From contig KN885309.1 of the NCBI GenBank assembly GCA_000934455.1, positions 73,599 through 103,463 of the forward strand: a stretch of 29,865 nt of DNA, written 5' to 3'. The notes beneath the pieces were generated by a model that was given only the letters and a program-made list of their open reading frames with translations, made no database searches and was not told the origin of the DNA. Position numbers and translations under genes: made by a program. The stretch is from Apostichopus parvimensis (lineage: Eukaryota > Echinodermata > Holothuroidea > Aspidochirotida > Stichopodidae). Below, one piece after another: positions 1-11,225 of the stretch; the first letter of the stretch is position 1, and the number at the start of each line of letters is the position of its first letter.

Positions 1-130
1 GGCAGATATGGCCTTTATCTTATATCAAGTTATATCTGCCCAATTCTTGTTATGGCCAGATATAAATTCCATATATGGCACAGATATGGGCCAGATACAA
101 ATTGCCATAATTGGGCCATATATGGATTTT
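1..130. repeat. Palindrome-rich ATATGGCC/AGATAT repeat fragment
   Basis: The first 130 bases repeat the words AGATAT, GGCC and CCATATATGG in both orientations. GGCAGATAT at 1-9 pairs with ATATCTGCC at 32-40, a 9-bp stem with a 22-nt loop. This looks like the edge of a palindromic non-autonomous transposon cut by the window border. The family is not identified. Confidence 0.35.
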
Positions 131-3019
131 GAGTAAGGGCCTGTCTACATATATTCCTTTTGCTAAAGCAAGGAACCAAAAAAGAATATTGTCGTCCCCT
201 AAGCTTAGAGTGTGTATACTGTATGATGTTAACTGCCAAAACTGGATACTATATATCGAACAGCAGAACAATCTCGCTTGAGGGACCTCCAATACCGTTA
301 CAGGGTGTATTAGCACACCTTCCCAGGCATTGAATCGAATAATCTACATTCTTCTCCCGTTTTGGTTGTGGTGAATCAAAAGCGCGGAAAAATACGTCCT
401 TTATGCGGAACGTAATAAACGGTTTCGCATAATCAGTAGCTCAATGGTTTTGCCGATGCCGATTATTTACCGATTGTCTGATCATCGGCCCGATGCCGAT
501 TATCTAACCAATTATCTGCCGAACACTATTGAGTAGTCACAGAACAATAAATATTTTGAGATCATTACATTTCTGAGGAACTACACATATCAACCAGACA
601 GCAAACTGTAGTGTGGTTTCGATGATGCTACATAAATAATCTTAGGGAAGCCGCGCAAATCTAACCACCATGTCCTGGCAGGCAAAAATCTTGCACCACT
701 TGCTCATTATGTACATGCATATTAGTCCCATGGCTGAATGCACACCAGCTGATAGCCAACCAGAGTAATGAGCACAGCATCATGACAACACAGAGCTGCT
801 TATTGTTCACAAACAATGAGCAAACATGGCCAAATAAGCGGATTAACTTTGGCGGTTTTGACAGTCACTAGAGCTGTAGTTTATGTTGCAAATTGCCTCA
901 TGCACTAAAATCTTCCACTACCAAATGTCCGAGATTCAATACTTTATATAATTCTTGCAAACCTTCCACGTTATCAAACCTCACAAATAAAATTTCTTGG
1001 TCATTTATCATTGATCGTGACCTTCAGCTATATACTCGAAAGTTCGATAAAAACAGCATATTAGTATAGCTTTTACCTGGGCCTGTATTAAACTTGTTCA
1101 ACGAGTGGTACGTAACTATGATTGAAAAAGTAAATCATCCATTGCATTAAAAATATGTGCCCCAAAAACCCATATTGCCATACCAAAAGTCAAGCAAAAC
1201 AATAATTAAGCTACGCCACACATGTATGCTAACTACAAAGACCATCGACTGTAACGTTGATCTCTGCATAACTGTAGTACATCCCTCGAAAATGTGGATT
1301 TAATTTAGGTGCCAGCTAACTGCGACACAATTTCATCGAATAAACAAAATGGTTAAAGGCTTGATTTCCTCATTGACTTAGTGTGTTGTTAGGCTGCCAC
1401 ATAGAGATATAAGTGACAGTATTTGGTGAGAATTTTAGTGCAAGCTACTTGCGTTACAAGTTGAGCGAAAAAACAAAGGTTTCAAGCCTAGACTGCTCCC
1501 ATTATCTTTTTTTTTTGTTACGCGACCATGCAATAGGAAGAAGCGCCGCACTTATTTCTCCATAAGGCTGGACTTTCAGCAAGCATAGCGTAGGCCTTAA
1601 TGTCATTTGTTCTCGCTCATGTAGGTTAATAGCTGGTTAAAAAAAATAAAGATCTGCCGGAGTGCGAAAATTGCTCTACCACAATGATTTTTTGTTCACA
1701 GGTAGGATTATGCTAGAGCCTGCTGTATGTTAGACTCTGGTTCACGCTTAAGTGCAGCGTACAAAAGTATTTGGTTTTAGTGTTTTTAGATTTTTGATCT
1801 TCACAATCCAGGAAACTTTGCCTTGAAAACAAAATTTATTGTACCCACTTGGCCGACTGGGCAAGCAAGAACATTAGCTAGATTTCTGCAATATTAATTC
1901 ACATTTCCTTACTTTTTTCACAGATGTTTTGCCTTTGAAAAAGGATAAAATACTGCGGAACGTTTGGATACCTTTTAACTCTATTTTAAGAGTGCTCTTT
2001 TGTTCAACTTGCTATTGTGTAGTAAAAGCTTTGACTGCGGCTGTGAATGTAACTGTATAGCATGGAGGGTAGTTTGGGGAAAATGTGCACTCAAGTGTGA
2101 ATCATTATTTGCTTGTGGCTGTGCTCATTATAGCGGCAGATAAATCCACTTGGGCACTTGGGCAGATACATGATGCTACGTAGCTGCACATTCATAAATT
2201 ATGAATCATAAATAAGCAGCTTGGCCAATTGTGTCTCAAACAATTAAAAATAAAACATCTGCAAAAATACCTACGAAGATAGCTTAGCTTCTTTTACCTA
2301 ACGGCTCCTCAATTACTAGGCATGTTCTATACAGTTGCTACTGTAGGTGTGTGCAACTCGTAAGCCTACACAGTACTTCACTGCTACCTTGAATCACTAC
2401 TCAATCGATTAGTGCTAATTAGTACATTTGCCAAGTTATATACCTTGTCTTTTTAGCAGCAGAATGGTGCACAACAAATATCGCTATAACTCCATTACAC
2501 TGCCTAAATCAAAGGGAACTTTCATGCAATGAAAATCTATGGTTGAAAGAGCAGATCTATCTTCAACTCGCAGCTGGTGTTGAGTGAAAATATTTGCAAG
2601 AAAAATCCTAGCGGCAAAAACAAAATTTGTCTCAAAACTTGTTGTTTTTTGTTGTTGTATATTTTGCGAAGTATGACTGATAGTACATGTATAGGAAATG
2701 CCTTAAGAAATAATTTAGGATATTTTTTGCCACCTTAAGTGTATTGGTATTCTGACACAAACATTTTTAACAATGCTTAATACTGTTAGTAGTCTACCTG
2801 CATATACTCTACTTTGCAGGGGTTGTATGCGCATAAGCAAGCCGTCGTGATATCGAAGTTTTTTTTTTAATTGGTTGAGAAATTAATATTGGAACACAAC
2901 ATATTTATGAATGCCGTTCAAGCACAATACGACAGAAAACTTCAATAACGGAAGCAAATATCAATGATTCAGTGATATTGTTTGTTCCCATAGCAATGCT
3001 GTATACATTCAAAGAGTAC
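131..3019. other. AT-rich stretch without a recognisable gene
   Basis: No open frame here resembles a known protein, and no exon with good splice sites and protein-like content was found. Around 455-525 the phrase GATGCCGATTAT occurs twice within CCGATTAT/ATCGGCC-rich sequence, which resembles a transposon subterminal repeat. The rest appears to be unique AT-rich intergenic or intronic sequence with short A and T runs. Confidence 0.5.
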
Positions 3020-3745
3020 ACCTTTTTGCACACAATTTGACCACTAGTGACCCCAAAGGACATTTGACCTCCACAAAAAACAATATGCTACTTGAACTTA
3101 CCGTCTCACAAATTAATACTAAATATGAGATTGTTCCAAGCTTCCCTTCTTGAAATATTGTGTTTTCAAGGTTCTCACAATTTGACCCCTAGTGACCCAA
3201 ATTACATTTGTCCTTCAAAAAAAAAATTAAGCTTCTTGAACTAAACGTGTCACAACTGCATACTAAATATGAGATTGTTCCAAGCTTCCCTTCTTGTGAT
3301 ATCGTGTTTACAAGGTTTTCACAATTTTGCCTCAGATGGTGACCCCAAATGACCTTTGACCTGTAGACACAAAAAACAATGGCATCTTGCACTTAATGTT
3401 TCACAACTACATACTAAATATGAGATTGGTCCAAGATTCCCTTCCTGAGATATGGTGTTTACAATGTTCAAAATTTGACCCCTGGTGACTCAAAATGACA
3501 TTTGACATAAAAAAAAAAACAATCTGGGTTTTTCTTTTCAATGTGGTACTTCTACACATCAAATATGAGATTGCTCCAAGCTCTCCTTATTTAGATATCT
3601 TGTTTACAAAGTTCTCACAATTTGACCCCCGGTGACCCCAAATGACCTTTGACATCCCCAGATAACACTAGGCTTCTTCTACTCAGTGTGGTAATCCTAC
3701 ACACCAAATAAAGCTTCCCTTCTTAAGATGTGGTGTTTACAAGCA
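3020..3745. repeat. Tandem repeat, period about 145-148 bp, about 5 units
   Basis: The landmark GTGAC(CCC)AAATGAC recurs at about 3047, 3192, 3339, 3487 and 3632. Each unit also carries ACTAAATATGAGATTG, then CCAAGCTTCCCTTCTT, then a GTGTTTACAAGGTTCTCACAATTTGACC-type junction. Units are diverged (single substitutions, variable poly-A length), so the array is old. It ends in CACACATACACACATACACA. Satellites of this type often sit inside Helitron-like or other non-autonomous elements, but no element end was seen. Confidence 0.85.
3350..3362 (-). promoter_or_regulatory. Perfect DR1 nuclear-receptor-type site inside the tandem repeat
   Basis: On the minus strand this reads AGGTCAAAGGTCA, an exact direct repeat of AGGTCA with one spacer base (the DR1 site bound by HNF4, RXR or COUP-type receptors). 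The unit at about 3643 has a one-base variant and the other units are weaker. Binding is inference from the motif alone. Confidence 0.25.
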
Positions 3746-5068
3746 AGGCGTCACACATACACACATACACATGTGCCTGCATGACCACAAAGGTTAGGAT
3801 TCATCAAAACCAAATATACATAGGCCTACGGTTTGAGTGATTTGGATTTTTCTTTGATAGGCATCGTTGATCAAATTCTTCAAAGAATTGTCTGGTAGCC
3901 TTTAGAAGTTACCTTACAAGACGATAAATAATTTTCCAAACATGTTTTCAAAATATGAGGAAGCTAATGTTGCGTTTGACAGAGAAACGATCTTTTAATC
4001 GTTTAGGATGGATATATTTCAAATATACTTTGAACAGTAGAGCATGTAATGTCATCTTCGCAAATTACAGATTGCGACATAACCCAGGCTCCATACAGTT
4101 CCTACAGTAAGCACAACAAGAACGGGGTTTAAATACAGATGAATTTCTTTCTTAATTTTTGGTGAAATTTCTTATCACTGTCTTAAAAAATCGTTAAGTC
4201 GGCATATGTAGTGCATCGGTGATTATATGTGATTTTTGTGTAACACAAGTTTTAACAGCAGACTCTCCGTTGTTTATACATCGCGTTGTCCAGCTCCAAT
4301 GCTAAAAATGTTCACATGTAGGCTACTCTAACGTTTTCAATCGGACAGTTCTGAGAAGCCTAGCTTCTCGGTAGCTACATTCTGCTCTGACATCGATTCC
4401 ACCAAGTTTCATCTTTCGATGTTCCAAATACTTTCTAGCTTCCTTTTACTGTAAAGTTGGTCTGTAATTTCACCGATTTCGAAGAACGGTGTATAAACTG
4501 TGGTTTGAGTGTGAGAGTGTGATATTTGCAACACCATGTAGCCTACGTACCAACTGGGCATGGTAGGCAGCTGTGCGTACGTTCGCGATATGTTCCTAAT
4601 ATTTAGTAAATCACCCAGGTGCGTGTGCACGCAAGATTGCCACGGAAATGGGAGTGCTTATTTGTCTGCACAACGTCATTTCACCAAATTGATGCGTCAA
4701 ACAAACAGTGCTTTTGGTGAGAAACTGGTGAATTTAAAACCAGATTTCAACAAGAAGTAAAAGTCGAATGGGGACAATTTTCACATGGTTAGAAAGAGAA
4801 AATAAGAACTATGAGGACAATGTATCCAAATGGTCCACCAGACACTTCCTTTAAGTGTATCAATTATGAGCCCACCATGCTAGTACCTGTCTGCAATCTT
4901 TGAAATACAAAGTTGTTGATCCTATGGCCTTTCAAACCACCTGTAGGATGTTGTCCTACTGTAGGCCTATGCCTGTTAGAAAATATAATGTTAACACTTG
5001 TAGGCCTATGGTAATAGCAAGACATTGCAAATGACAGCAACAAACTTATTTATTACAGCAGTACGGTG
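3746..5068. other. Stretch without a recognisable gene
   Basis: Short open frames exist (4409-4630 minus, 4560-4760 plus), but they overlap on opposite strands and resemble no family I know. TAGGCCTA-type palindromes occur at about 3826, 4962 and 5001. Nothing else can be supported. Confidence 0.5.
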
Positions 5069-5598
5069 ACTATCGATGTACAGTAGCCTAGTACGTGCTT
5101 AGACTGCCGTAGAGTTGTCTTTAGGATACATCGTTACTTCCTTGTGCAAACTACGTCATTGGCTCGAACTTTTGAAAAGAAATATTGGAATCAACCATTA
5201 TTACATATGGGGAATAAAAGTAACGTATAATTATTTAAAGGGCATATTTAGTTCGTACATGTACGATGGTTGTCTCGTACACTCTTGCCGTCTGGCACGT
5301 TCAACAAAATCATGTATCCTTTTCTTTTCTTTTATTGGGGGGGGGGGGGGGAGAGGGGGATACTGGTTACCTTGGACACTTGAGATTTGGACTCGTCGGC
5401 CATTGTAACTAAGGTGTACCACAAGAATTTGTTTTATTGACTTTTAAACTAAATTCGTCAATTTCCAAGGTCGCTATAGAGCAAAGCTCGATCTGTCGTT
5501 TTCGCACTGGTCAGATATATATGTCACCATAGGATTGCTTTTACAGCTTTCGTTAAGAATAAGACGATATAACATTCTTCACAGATTACTTACAATAC
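5069..5598 (+). repeat. Segmental duplication copy A, left part
   Basis: This block aligns with 18027-18577. Shared landmarks include ATCGTTACTTCCTTGTG, ACGTCATTGGCT, CATATGGGG(A/G)ATAAAAGTAA, a poly-G tract (about 5337-5351 in A, 18325-18336 in B), CCTTGGACACTTGA and CACAGATTACTTACAAT. Divergence is visible by eye but alignment is unambiguous. The copy is broken at 5598 by the Penelope-like insertion and resumes at 14196. The pair has no recognised coding content here. Confidence 0.85.
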
Positions 5599-5686
5599 AG
5601 TTTCATTTTCTTTTCATTTTCATCATTAACTCATCTCGCTGTTTTCACCATGTCTCACCGCTATCTTTTGTTTCAGAATCTCAGAA

Positions 5687-6447
5687 AATGACTGATGCAG
5701 ATATCCCAGCGCTATTCTTTCCATCTTTGAGGCTACAGGTTCTACTCTCTCTCTCGCATTATTACCTCAGGTCTACAGGTTACACACCAACCAACACGTA
5801 GGAACACTCCCTCCAGGACTCCAGAGAGAGTGGAACCGAGTCCTACACAGTACCTCTATCCGTCTCATCACATATCCTTACCAAACACTGCCAAGCGTCC
5901 TTAGATAGCCCCAACGATGAACACTGAACTCACAGAAAGAAGAAAGAAGAAAATGATTGCCCTTCTGAAAAGACGCAAACGTACCGCTTAATTGCAACCG
6001 TTTTAGAAGGCCCCAGATTCCACCTGAGTCTGAACCACCATCCTCAACTGCAGTTGTTAATTTCTCTTCTTTTACTTTTACCAGTGCAGAACTTAGGATT
6101 CTCTCCAAAGGACTCAACTTCTGTCCTACTCCTCCATCATTTGACCAAGCGGAACTTAGCCAAGATCTTACTCATTTCTTTCGCAGAATTCGCCTTCGTG
6201 AGTTCTTCCTAGATGATCCTCCAACTGAACGGGAACCCTTCTGCAAGAGAAGTTCTTGGATGTCTCCTAAGAACAGAGTCCGTATTTTAGAACCTACACA
6301 CAAGTCGTCAGCTCTAAAATTAACCAGTAAAACTCTCCTCTCCGCAGAACACACGGCAACATTCCAAGAGATGAACGTACACGCACTCTCCTCACTGATG
6401 GCTCGCACTGACATTATCATCAAGCCAGCCGACAAAGGTTCTGCAGT
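5687..6447 (+). pseudogene. Penelope-like element, N-terminal region (broken)
   Basis: The stretch from about 6050 to 6447 reads through in one frame and matches the region upstream of the RT in Penelope-like polyproteins. It has a segment ending LSKGLNFCPTP, then an acidic/aromatic block with RIRLREFFLDD, and ends with DIIIKPADKGSAV, the conserved 'KPADKG' box just before the RT palm. A possible start lies at 5687, but stops and frame changes occur between about 5801 and 6000, so the beginning is uncertain. The frame is cut at 6447 exactly at the hAT target duplication and resumes at 8553. Confidence 0.8.
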
Positions 6448-6499
6448 CATACCGGCCCGGGCATTTTTCACCTAGACGGGCCCATTATTCATTGATATA

Positions 6500-6640
6500 T
6501 AACTTATACATGGTGATCGCCGTACTGGGAGTGGTCTAAGGGGAGGGGCGAATTTTTGTAAGTTAAGGAATCCCTATATATGCTAAATGGTGTTATAATT
6601 CTCAATTTTGTAGGTTACCATAATCCTTTAAAAAGACCCA
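6500..6640 (+). repeat. Dispersed repeat, copy 1 (GTGATCGCCGT family)
   Basis: GTGATCGCCGTACTGGGAG followed by GGTCTAAGGGGAGGGG matches copies at about 10067-10240 and 10817-10930. Downstream similarity includes CC(C/T)TATAT(A)TGC. It is probably a transposon subterminal region shared by related non-autonomous elements; the boundaries are approximate. Confidence 0.6.
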
Positions 6641-6803
6641 ATAATAATTTTCCAGAAGCAACACTTGATGTAACTGAGAAAAGTTAAAAACGTTAACAAA
6701 AATAGACAAAAATATATGTTTTAGACTGCGTTTTATCTAGTTTTTCAAGCATTTTGTGTCAACATGCTTGAAAAAAAAATTCCCGGCCTCAAATATTGTA
6801 TGT

Positions 6804-7253
6804 TCAATAACACGAGCACATGTCATGTCTACGAGAGTAAGAGCCTACGCAGTTCGCTGCTTCTGGCATCCACACCATCAACGATCTTTTTAGTGCAAGT
6901 TTAGCCAAGATCATTTCTTCTACATACATCAACATGAACGCCTCAAATGTTCTTGTGTCAATGTACTTATCAAACGGTTTTTTATTCTCTTCAAGGCAGA
7001 GAAAAGAACGTTCACATACCACTTGTGACACATGAAGCGTTAGCAGCAACTTGTAGGCAAGCCCAATGCTCTTGTAAGCATCGGTGAAAAGGTTCAACTT
7101 GGGGAGCACATTGTAGCAGCAGAGAGGACAGTCTTTACACGACTCACTTGATAAGCTCTCTCTGTCCTGTTCAGACTCACCGTCACTGTCCTCCTGCCAT
7201 GTATAAGCATATGCTACTGATTGTTTCAGTGTTGACCACTGTTCTCTGAGGCT
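6804..7253 (-). pseudogene. hAT transposase, C-terminal dimerisation region (hATC), broken
   Basis: The minus-strand frame is open from about 7253 to 6804. It begins LREQWSTLKQSVAYAYTWQ, passes through an acidic Ser-rich linker and a CPLCC pair, and then reads LLLTLHVSQVVCERSFLCL, the hallmark of the hATC dimerisation domain. It ends with MYVEEMILAKLALKR, the usual trailing helix. Reading on the 5' side is interrupted by a stop near 7253, then by the 387-bp insertion at 7273-7659. The upstream piece continues at 7668 in a different frame. It lacks the catalytic DDE part, so this is a decayed fragment. Confidence 0.8.
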
Positions 7254-7272
7254 TCACAGTTCTGTTCGTAGT

Positions 7273-7659
7273 CAGTGGCGGAGCGTCCATACAGTCAGGG
7301 GGCGGATGCCCCCCTGACGGACTCAAATGGACTGCTGGCGCCCCTTTCAGCTTTTTACCACTTTTTACTTATTCGCGATTATTAACTTTTTTATTGCACT
7401 CTCATCTACCTATTGACATTTGTCACATTTTGTTGGTGTAATTTTCTGACAAGTGCTCTAACAGCTATTTATTCTTCGTTTATCTGCATATTAGCAAGGC
7501 CCGGAAATGGTCATTTCCGGCGATCTATGGAGTATCTTTACTCAAAATAATTATGTACGCTCCGCGACAACCAGTGGTGGCGCTCCGCTTAGATAGTGTC
7601 GAAAGCGCCCCTACAGACCATTCCCCCCCCCCCGACCAATACCCCTAGCTCCGCCACTG
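7273..7659. mobile_element. Non-autonomous hAT element (MITE), 387 bp
   Basis: Perfect 12-bp terminal inverted repeats (CAGTGGCGGAGC ... GCTCCGCCACTG) are flanked by the 8-bp direct repeat TTCGTAGT at 7265-7272 and 7660-7667. There is no coding capacity. The internal sequence CATTTCCGGCGATCTA followed by TGGTGGCGCTCCGCTTAGA is shared with the element at 10433-10674. It sits inside the transposase remnant of the larger hAT element, so it is the younger of the two. Confidence 0.92.
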
Positions 7660-7667
7660 TTCGTAGT

Positions 7668-7800
7668 TGTTCCACAGTGACATGTAGCATCAGCAAATCT
7701 CAGCAAATATCTATGCAGCTCTTCCATAGCTCCAAATGGCACTTGACCAAAGTTCCTTGGGTGAAGAAGTGTAAGATCAGCATAGAATGACGTGACGTTG
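7668..7800 (-). pseudogene. hAT transposase fragment upstream of the hATC region
   Basis: The minus strand encodes SFYADLTLLHPRNFGQVPFG followed by AMEELHRYLLRF, a segment that normally lies shortly before the hATC dimerisation region in hAT/ZMYM-like transposases. It is separated from the 6804-7253 fragment by the 387-bp insertion, and the two pieces are out of phase by at least one frameshift even when that insertion is ignored. Its N-terminal side dissolves into the CACGTCCCTCTC repeat. Confidence 0.7.
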
Positions 7801-7802
7801 CT

Positions 7803-7955
7803 CTCTACACGTCCATCTACACGTCCCTCTCTACACGTTCCTCGCCAGTCTCCACATCCCTCTCTCGGCGTCCCTCCTTCCACGTCTCTCCCCCGTGTCC
7901 CTCTCTCCATGTCTCTCCCTTCATGTCCTTCTCTTGAGTCTCTTCATGTCACATT
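7803..7955. repeat. Degenerate CCACGTCCCTCTC minisatellite
   Basis: A C/T-rich stretch repeats variants of ACACGTCCCTCTCT and CCATGTCTCTCC with a period near 15-17 bases. It replaces the expected upstream part of the transposase. Confidence 0.6.
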
Positions 7956-8552
7956 CTATACTAGGAAATCATGATTTTCTATATGGTAATCCCCTATACT
8001 TACACACACTTTTGTCGCCCTATTCAATTAGTGTGGGGATCTATTTCACAAAATCGGTAAATCGGGGACAAATACTCAAAGTCGTCGACTAACATTCGAT
8101 AACCAAACACACTACTGTACGTGGGTCATTTTTATTCATACATAATCTCTCAGGACTAAGCTACTGAGTGATATCCAAATAATGCCATGGTAATAAGACC
8201 TTTTTTACTTCGTTTTCTGGAGGACGAGGTGCAGATTAATAAAATCTATATTCTCTGCCAATGCTATGTTTATGTCAGAATTCATTGGTCACCGTACTTG
8301 TATATCTTGTCGTAAAGATATTAGCACGGACGGATTGCCAATAGCACATTCTTTTGTTACGAACTAACAGACTAACTAACATGGTGATTTCATGAGCTGA
8401 TTCCCACATTTAAAAATATATTTCTACACAGCCCGTCTGTATTCTTTTAACTACTGTGAAAATGGGCTGTAATATTTACCAGGCTCCTCAGCCCACCGGC
8501 CCACCGGGCATTGCCCAAATGCCTGTGTGGCCAGTCCGCCACTGTCTGCAGT

Positions 8553-9129
8553 TGTCATCCAGGATCGAATTGATTACATCAAGGAAGCCATGCGTCATCT
8601 CTTTAACAGCGATATTTACACTTTTCATGATTCTGATCCCACAGATATTTTCTCCCAGCAGATCAAACAGACCATCACTGATATGTACCAGCAGAACCAG
8701 ATCTCTAAGAAGGCTGTTTCTTTCCTTTCTCCCACAGACTGTAAGGCAGCCAGGTTTTATCTTCTGCCCAAAATTCACAAGCCTGGTAACCCTGGTAGGC
8801 CTATCAACTCAGGCGATGGGTCCCCACCGAGAAGATATCCTTGTTTGTGGACCACTTCATCAAACCTCTTGTTACTCAGATTAATTCTTACATCCATGAC
8901 ACTCCAGATTTACTCAGGAAACTTGGAGATATCAAGAACCAAATCCCCAGTACCGCTATCATCGGTACCTTCGACGTCACTTCTCTTTACACTAACATCC
9001 CCCATGATGAAGGTATCGCAGCCATGTTTGCTGCCCTGTCCAATAAGATCCACCCTTGTCGACCCATCACTGACATCAAGATTCTCATGCAACAGGTTTT
9101 CAACAAAACAACTTCACGTTCATGGACAA
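8553..9129 (+). pseudogene. Penelope-like reverse transcriptase, fingers and motif A part
   Basis: This continues the retroelement after the hAT insertion. Visible signatures in order are ARFYLLPKIHKPGNPGRPIN (the Penelope RT1-2 region), FVDHFIKPL, and FDVTSLYTNIPHDEGI, which carries the motif A catalytic Asp. There is a one-base frame change near 8820 (after GDGS) and another near 9105 (within VFNK/NNFTF). The fragment stops at 9129 where the 3.95-kb element is inserted. Joined at the 3-bp duplication, the sequence would read through MDKHNLQRHGTAMGT, matching family expectation. Confidence 0.88.
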
Positions 9130-10066
9130 TAACCAGGGAGCACCGGCACACTTTTGCTAAAAATATTGGGTGTTCCTGCTATTTTTGTCTCACTCACATT
9201 TTTGAAGACTATGTAACACCTGGCTTCTTTCCAAGCTAACTTCCAAAATTACACAAAGCCCCCCACCAGAATTTCGCAAACATCATATTGTACAGGGGGA
9301 ATAGGGAAAATATACCTTGTAATTTATTTGGTTGCATTTCGTTATCAAATACTGTATTTCAGCATCTTTGATATTAAAAGTTTGCCCTATTTTTTATCTT
9401 TCATCTGATTATACTGTAACGTAAATTCACCCTGTATTGTTGACCTCGCTGTCGGCTTTTCTTGCAAACAATTTGGTGCTTGTATCAATGTTTTGTATTT
9501 TATCTCAGATACAGCGGAAGCCCAAAAATACATTCCATAATAATAGTACAACTGTCTCAGTAAAATAGCCAATCACAGAGGCGTTTGTTTTCTATCACTA
9601 AAGGCTCGCGTGATGCGCGAAGCACAACCAACCAAGTTATTTGTCTCAAAAGAGAACACTTTTCGTTACTTTCACACATGTATAACATAAGAAAGAATTT
9701 AACACGTGTAGAGCTACTTAAGAAAGCACCGAGGACGCACTTCAACCGAGGGTCAACGGATAATGTTTGACACTTAAGCCAATAAAACTTATTTTCCGTA
9801 AGTCCTTTGAAAATTAACTGTACGTAAATTATTGATAAATGTATTTGACGTGACTATCGTAATGTCTATCAAATGTTAAGAGTATTAACGCTGTGTAACT
9901 AACGTAACTAAGCTATTAGAAATTATCACTGGGACAGTAGTTTGACAGGTCTCATTTTCTAAGCATTTCTTTATCTTATAGGAAATAACTTGCAAGTTAC
10001 TTTAACGAATTATGCCCTCTCATATTTGTTAAAATATAGATGCTCTAAGATGTACATGATTCTATG

Positions 10067-10240
10067 AAAGGGGGCCTAATATATCATATTGTGATCGCCG
10101 TCCTAGAGATTGGTCTGAGGAGAGCGGGTGCCCCTCCCCATTTGAGAATATTTAGAATAATTAAGGGTCCTTATATGCAATCTGGTGCTAGGGCCTAGGC
10201 TATATTTTGCAACTTTTGAAGTTAATTTATGTTCAAGAAT
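10067..10240 (+). repeat. Dispersed repeat, copy 2
   Basis: Starts ATGAAAGGGGGCCTAATATA and contains GTGATCGCCGTCCTAGAGA. It matches copy 3 at about 10817-10930, which also shares the preceding AATATAGAT(G/T)CTCT block. The two lie about 750 bases apart in the same orientation, flanking the 242-bp hAT element. Confidence 0.65.
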
Positions 10241-10432
10241 TTTCTTATTTTGGGGGTGAGTCTTATATTTTTTAATTGAGGCAAATAAAAAAGTTGAGAA
10301 TGTTTTAAATAATAAATGATCCTTAGTCTAGATGCAATGTAGTGTATCTGGTAATTATCCCTTATGAGAGAACAAAAGTATTTTTTCCGCTTGAATAGTT
10401 CGGGCGGCCCCTCCATATTTTTGACTGGGGGA

Positions 10433-10674
10433 CACTGACGTAGCCAGGGGGTGGCCAAAGCCACTCCCAATTAAAATACAAAACAATTATTCGCCCAAAA
10501 TAAAAATTTTTGTTTAGATGCAACTTGCAAGACCTGGGAAGTGCCATTTCCGGCGATCTAGAGGTACCCTTTTCTACAGTTTCTACGTTCCGCGCAAACT
10601 GATTGTGGCGCTCTGCTTAGACAGTAACAAATCAGGATTCGGCCACCCAACCAAAAATCCTGGCTACGCCATTG
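10433..10674. mobile_element. Non-autonomous hAT element (MITE), 242 bp
   Basis: The ends are CACTGACGTAGCCAGG and, on the opposite strand, CAATGGCGTAGCCAGG, 14 of 16 identical and typical of hAT termini. The flanking octamers CTGGGGGA and CTGGGAGT match at 6 of 8 positions, consistent with a decayed 8-bp duplication. It shares CATTTCCGGCGATCTA and the GTGGCGCTCTGCTTAGA block with the 387-bp element at 7273-7659, so both belong to one family. Confidence 0.75.
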
Positions 10675-10816
10675 CTGGGAGTTAACTCCCCCAGGGCAAC
10701 CTCCGCTACTTAAATTCGTACGGGGGTGGGGGGGGGCTGTCTTTCTCATGTTTTTTTTTAAATATAGATTCTCTGAGATTTACTTGATCTGCGGGCAAGG
10801 GCGGATCATTGATTTT

Positions 10817-10930
10817 ATGAAAGGGGGGTCAAATATATCATCTTGTGATCGCCGTCCTGGGAGAGGTCTGAGGGGAGAGGTGTTCCCCTAACCATGTGAG
10901 AAATTTTGAATAATTAACTCTCGACAACCC
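10817..10930 (+). repeat. Dispersed repeat, copy 3
   Basis: Reads ATGAAAGGGGGGTCAAATAT and then GTGATCGCCGTCCTGGGAGA; it ends near TTTTGAATAATTAA, which parallels copy 2. Confidence 0.65.
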
Positions 10931-11225
10931 CCGCTTGCTAAGCGGGATACCAGGGGCAGTGGTGCTTGGTAGAGATGGGGGTGGGGAGAATCCCTGATCT
11001 GAGAGAATTTGACTGGTAAAACAGGTTTATACCCACTTGACCGTACTACTGTACAAACAAATCTCAAAGAAAGCATAGGCCTATATAAAGTGCGCAAAAA
11101 AAAAGTTACGGCTCAAATGTGATATGAGGGGTATCTGGAGATCTAAAATCATGTTCCAAAATTTTGTTTTTGATAAAAAATAATCTACAGAAACTAAGTG
11201 AAACATTAGACAACATTTAGGATTC

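Larger units (their letters stand above)
6448..8544 (-). mobile_element. hAT-superfamily DNA transposon inserted in the Penelope RT
   Basis: The 8-bp direct repeat TCTGCAGT flanks the block (6440-6447 and 8545-8552), as expected for hAT insertion. Joining the flanks through one copy gives DKGSAVVIQDR in the retroelement frame, so the insertion point is exact. The right end reads CAGTGGCGGACTGGCC on the minus strand, a typical hAT terminus. The left end (CATACCGGCCCGGGCATTT) matches it only partly and seems eroded. Inside are minus-strand hAT transposase remnants (6804-7253, 7668-7800), a smaller hAT-like insertion (7273-7659), a CCACGTCCCTCTC-type degenerate minisatellite (7803-7955), and non-coding sequence at 6480-6800 and 7960-8460. 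Confidence 0.78.
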
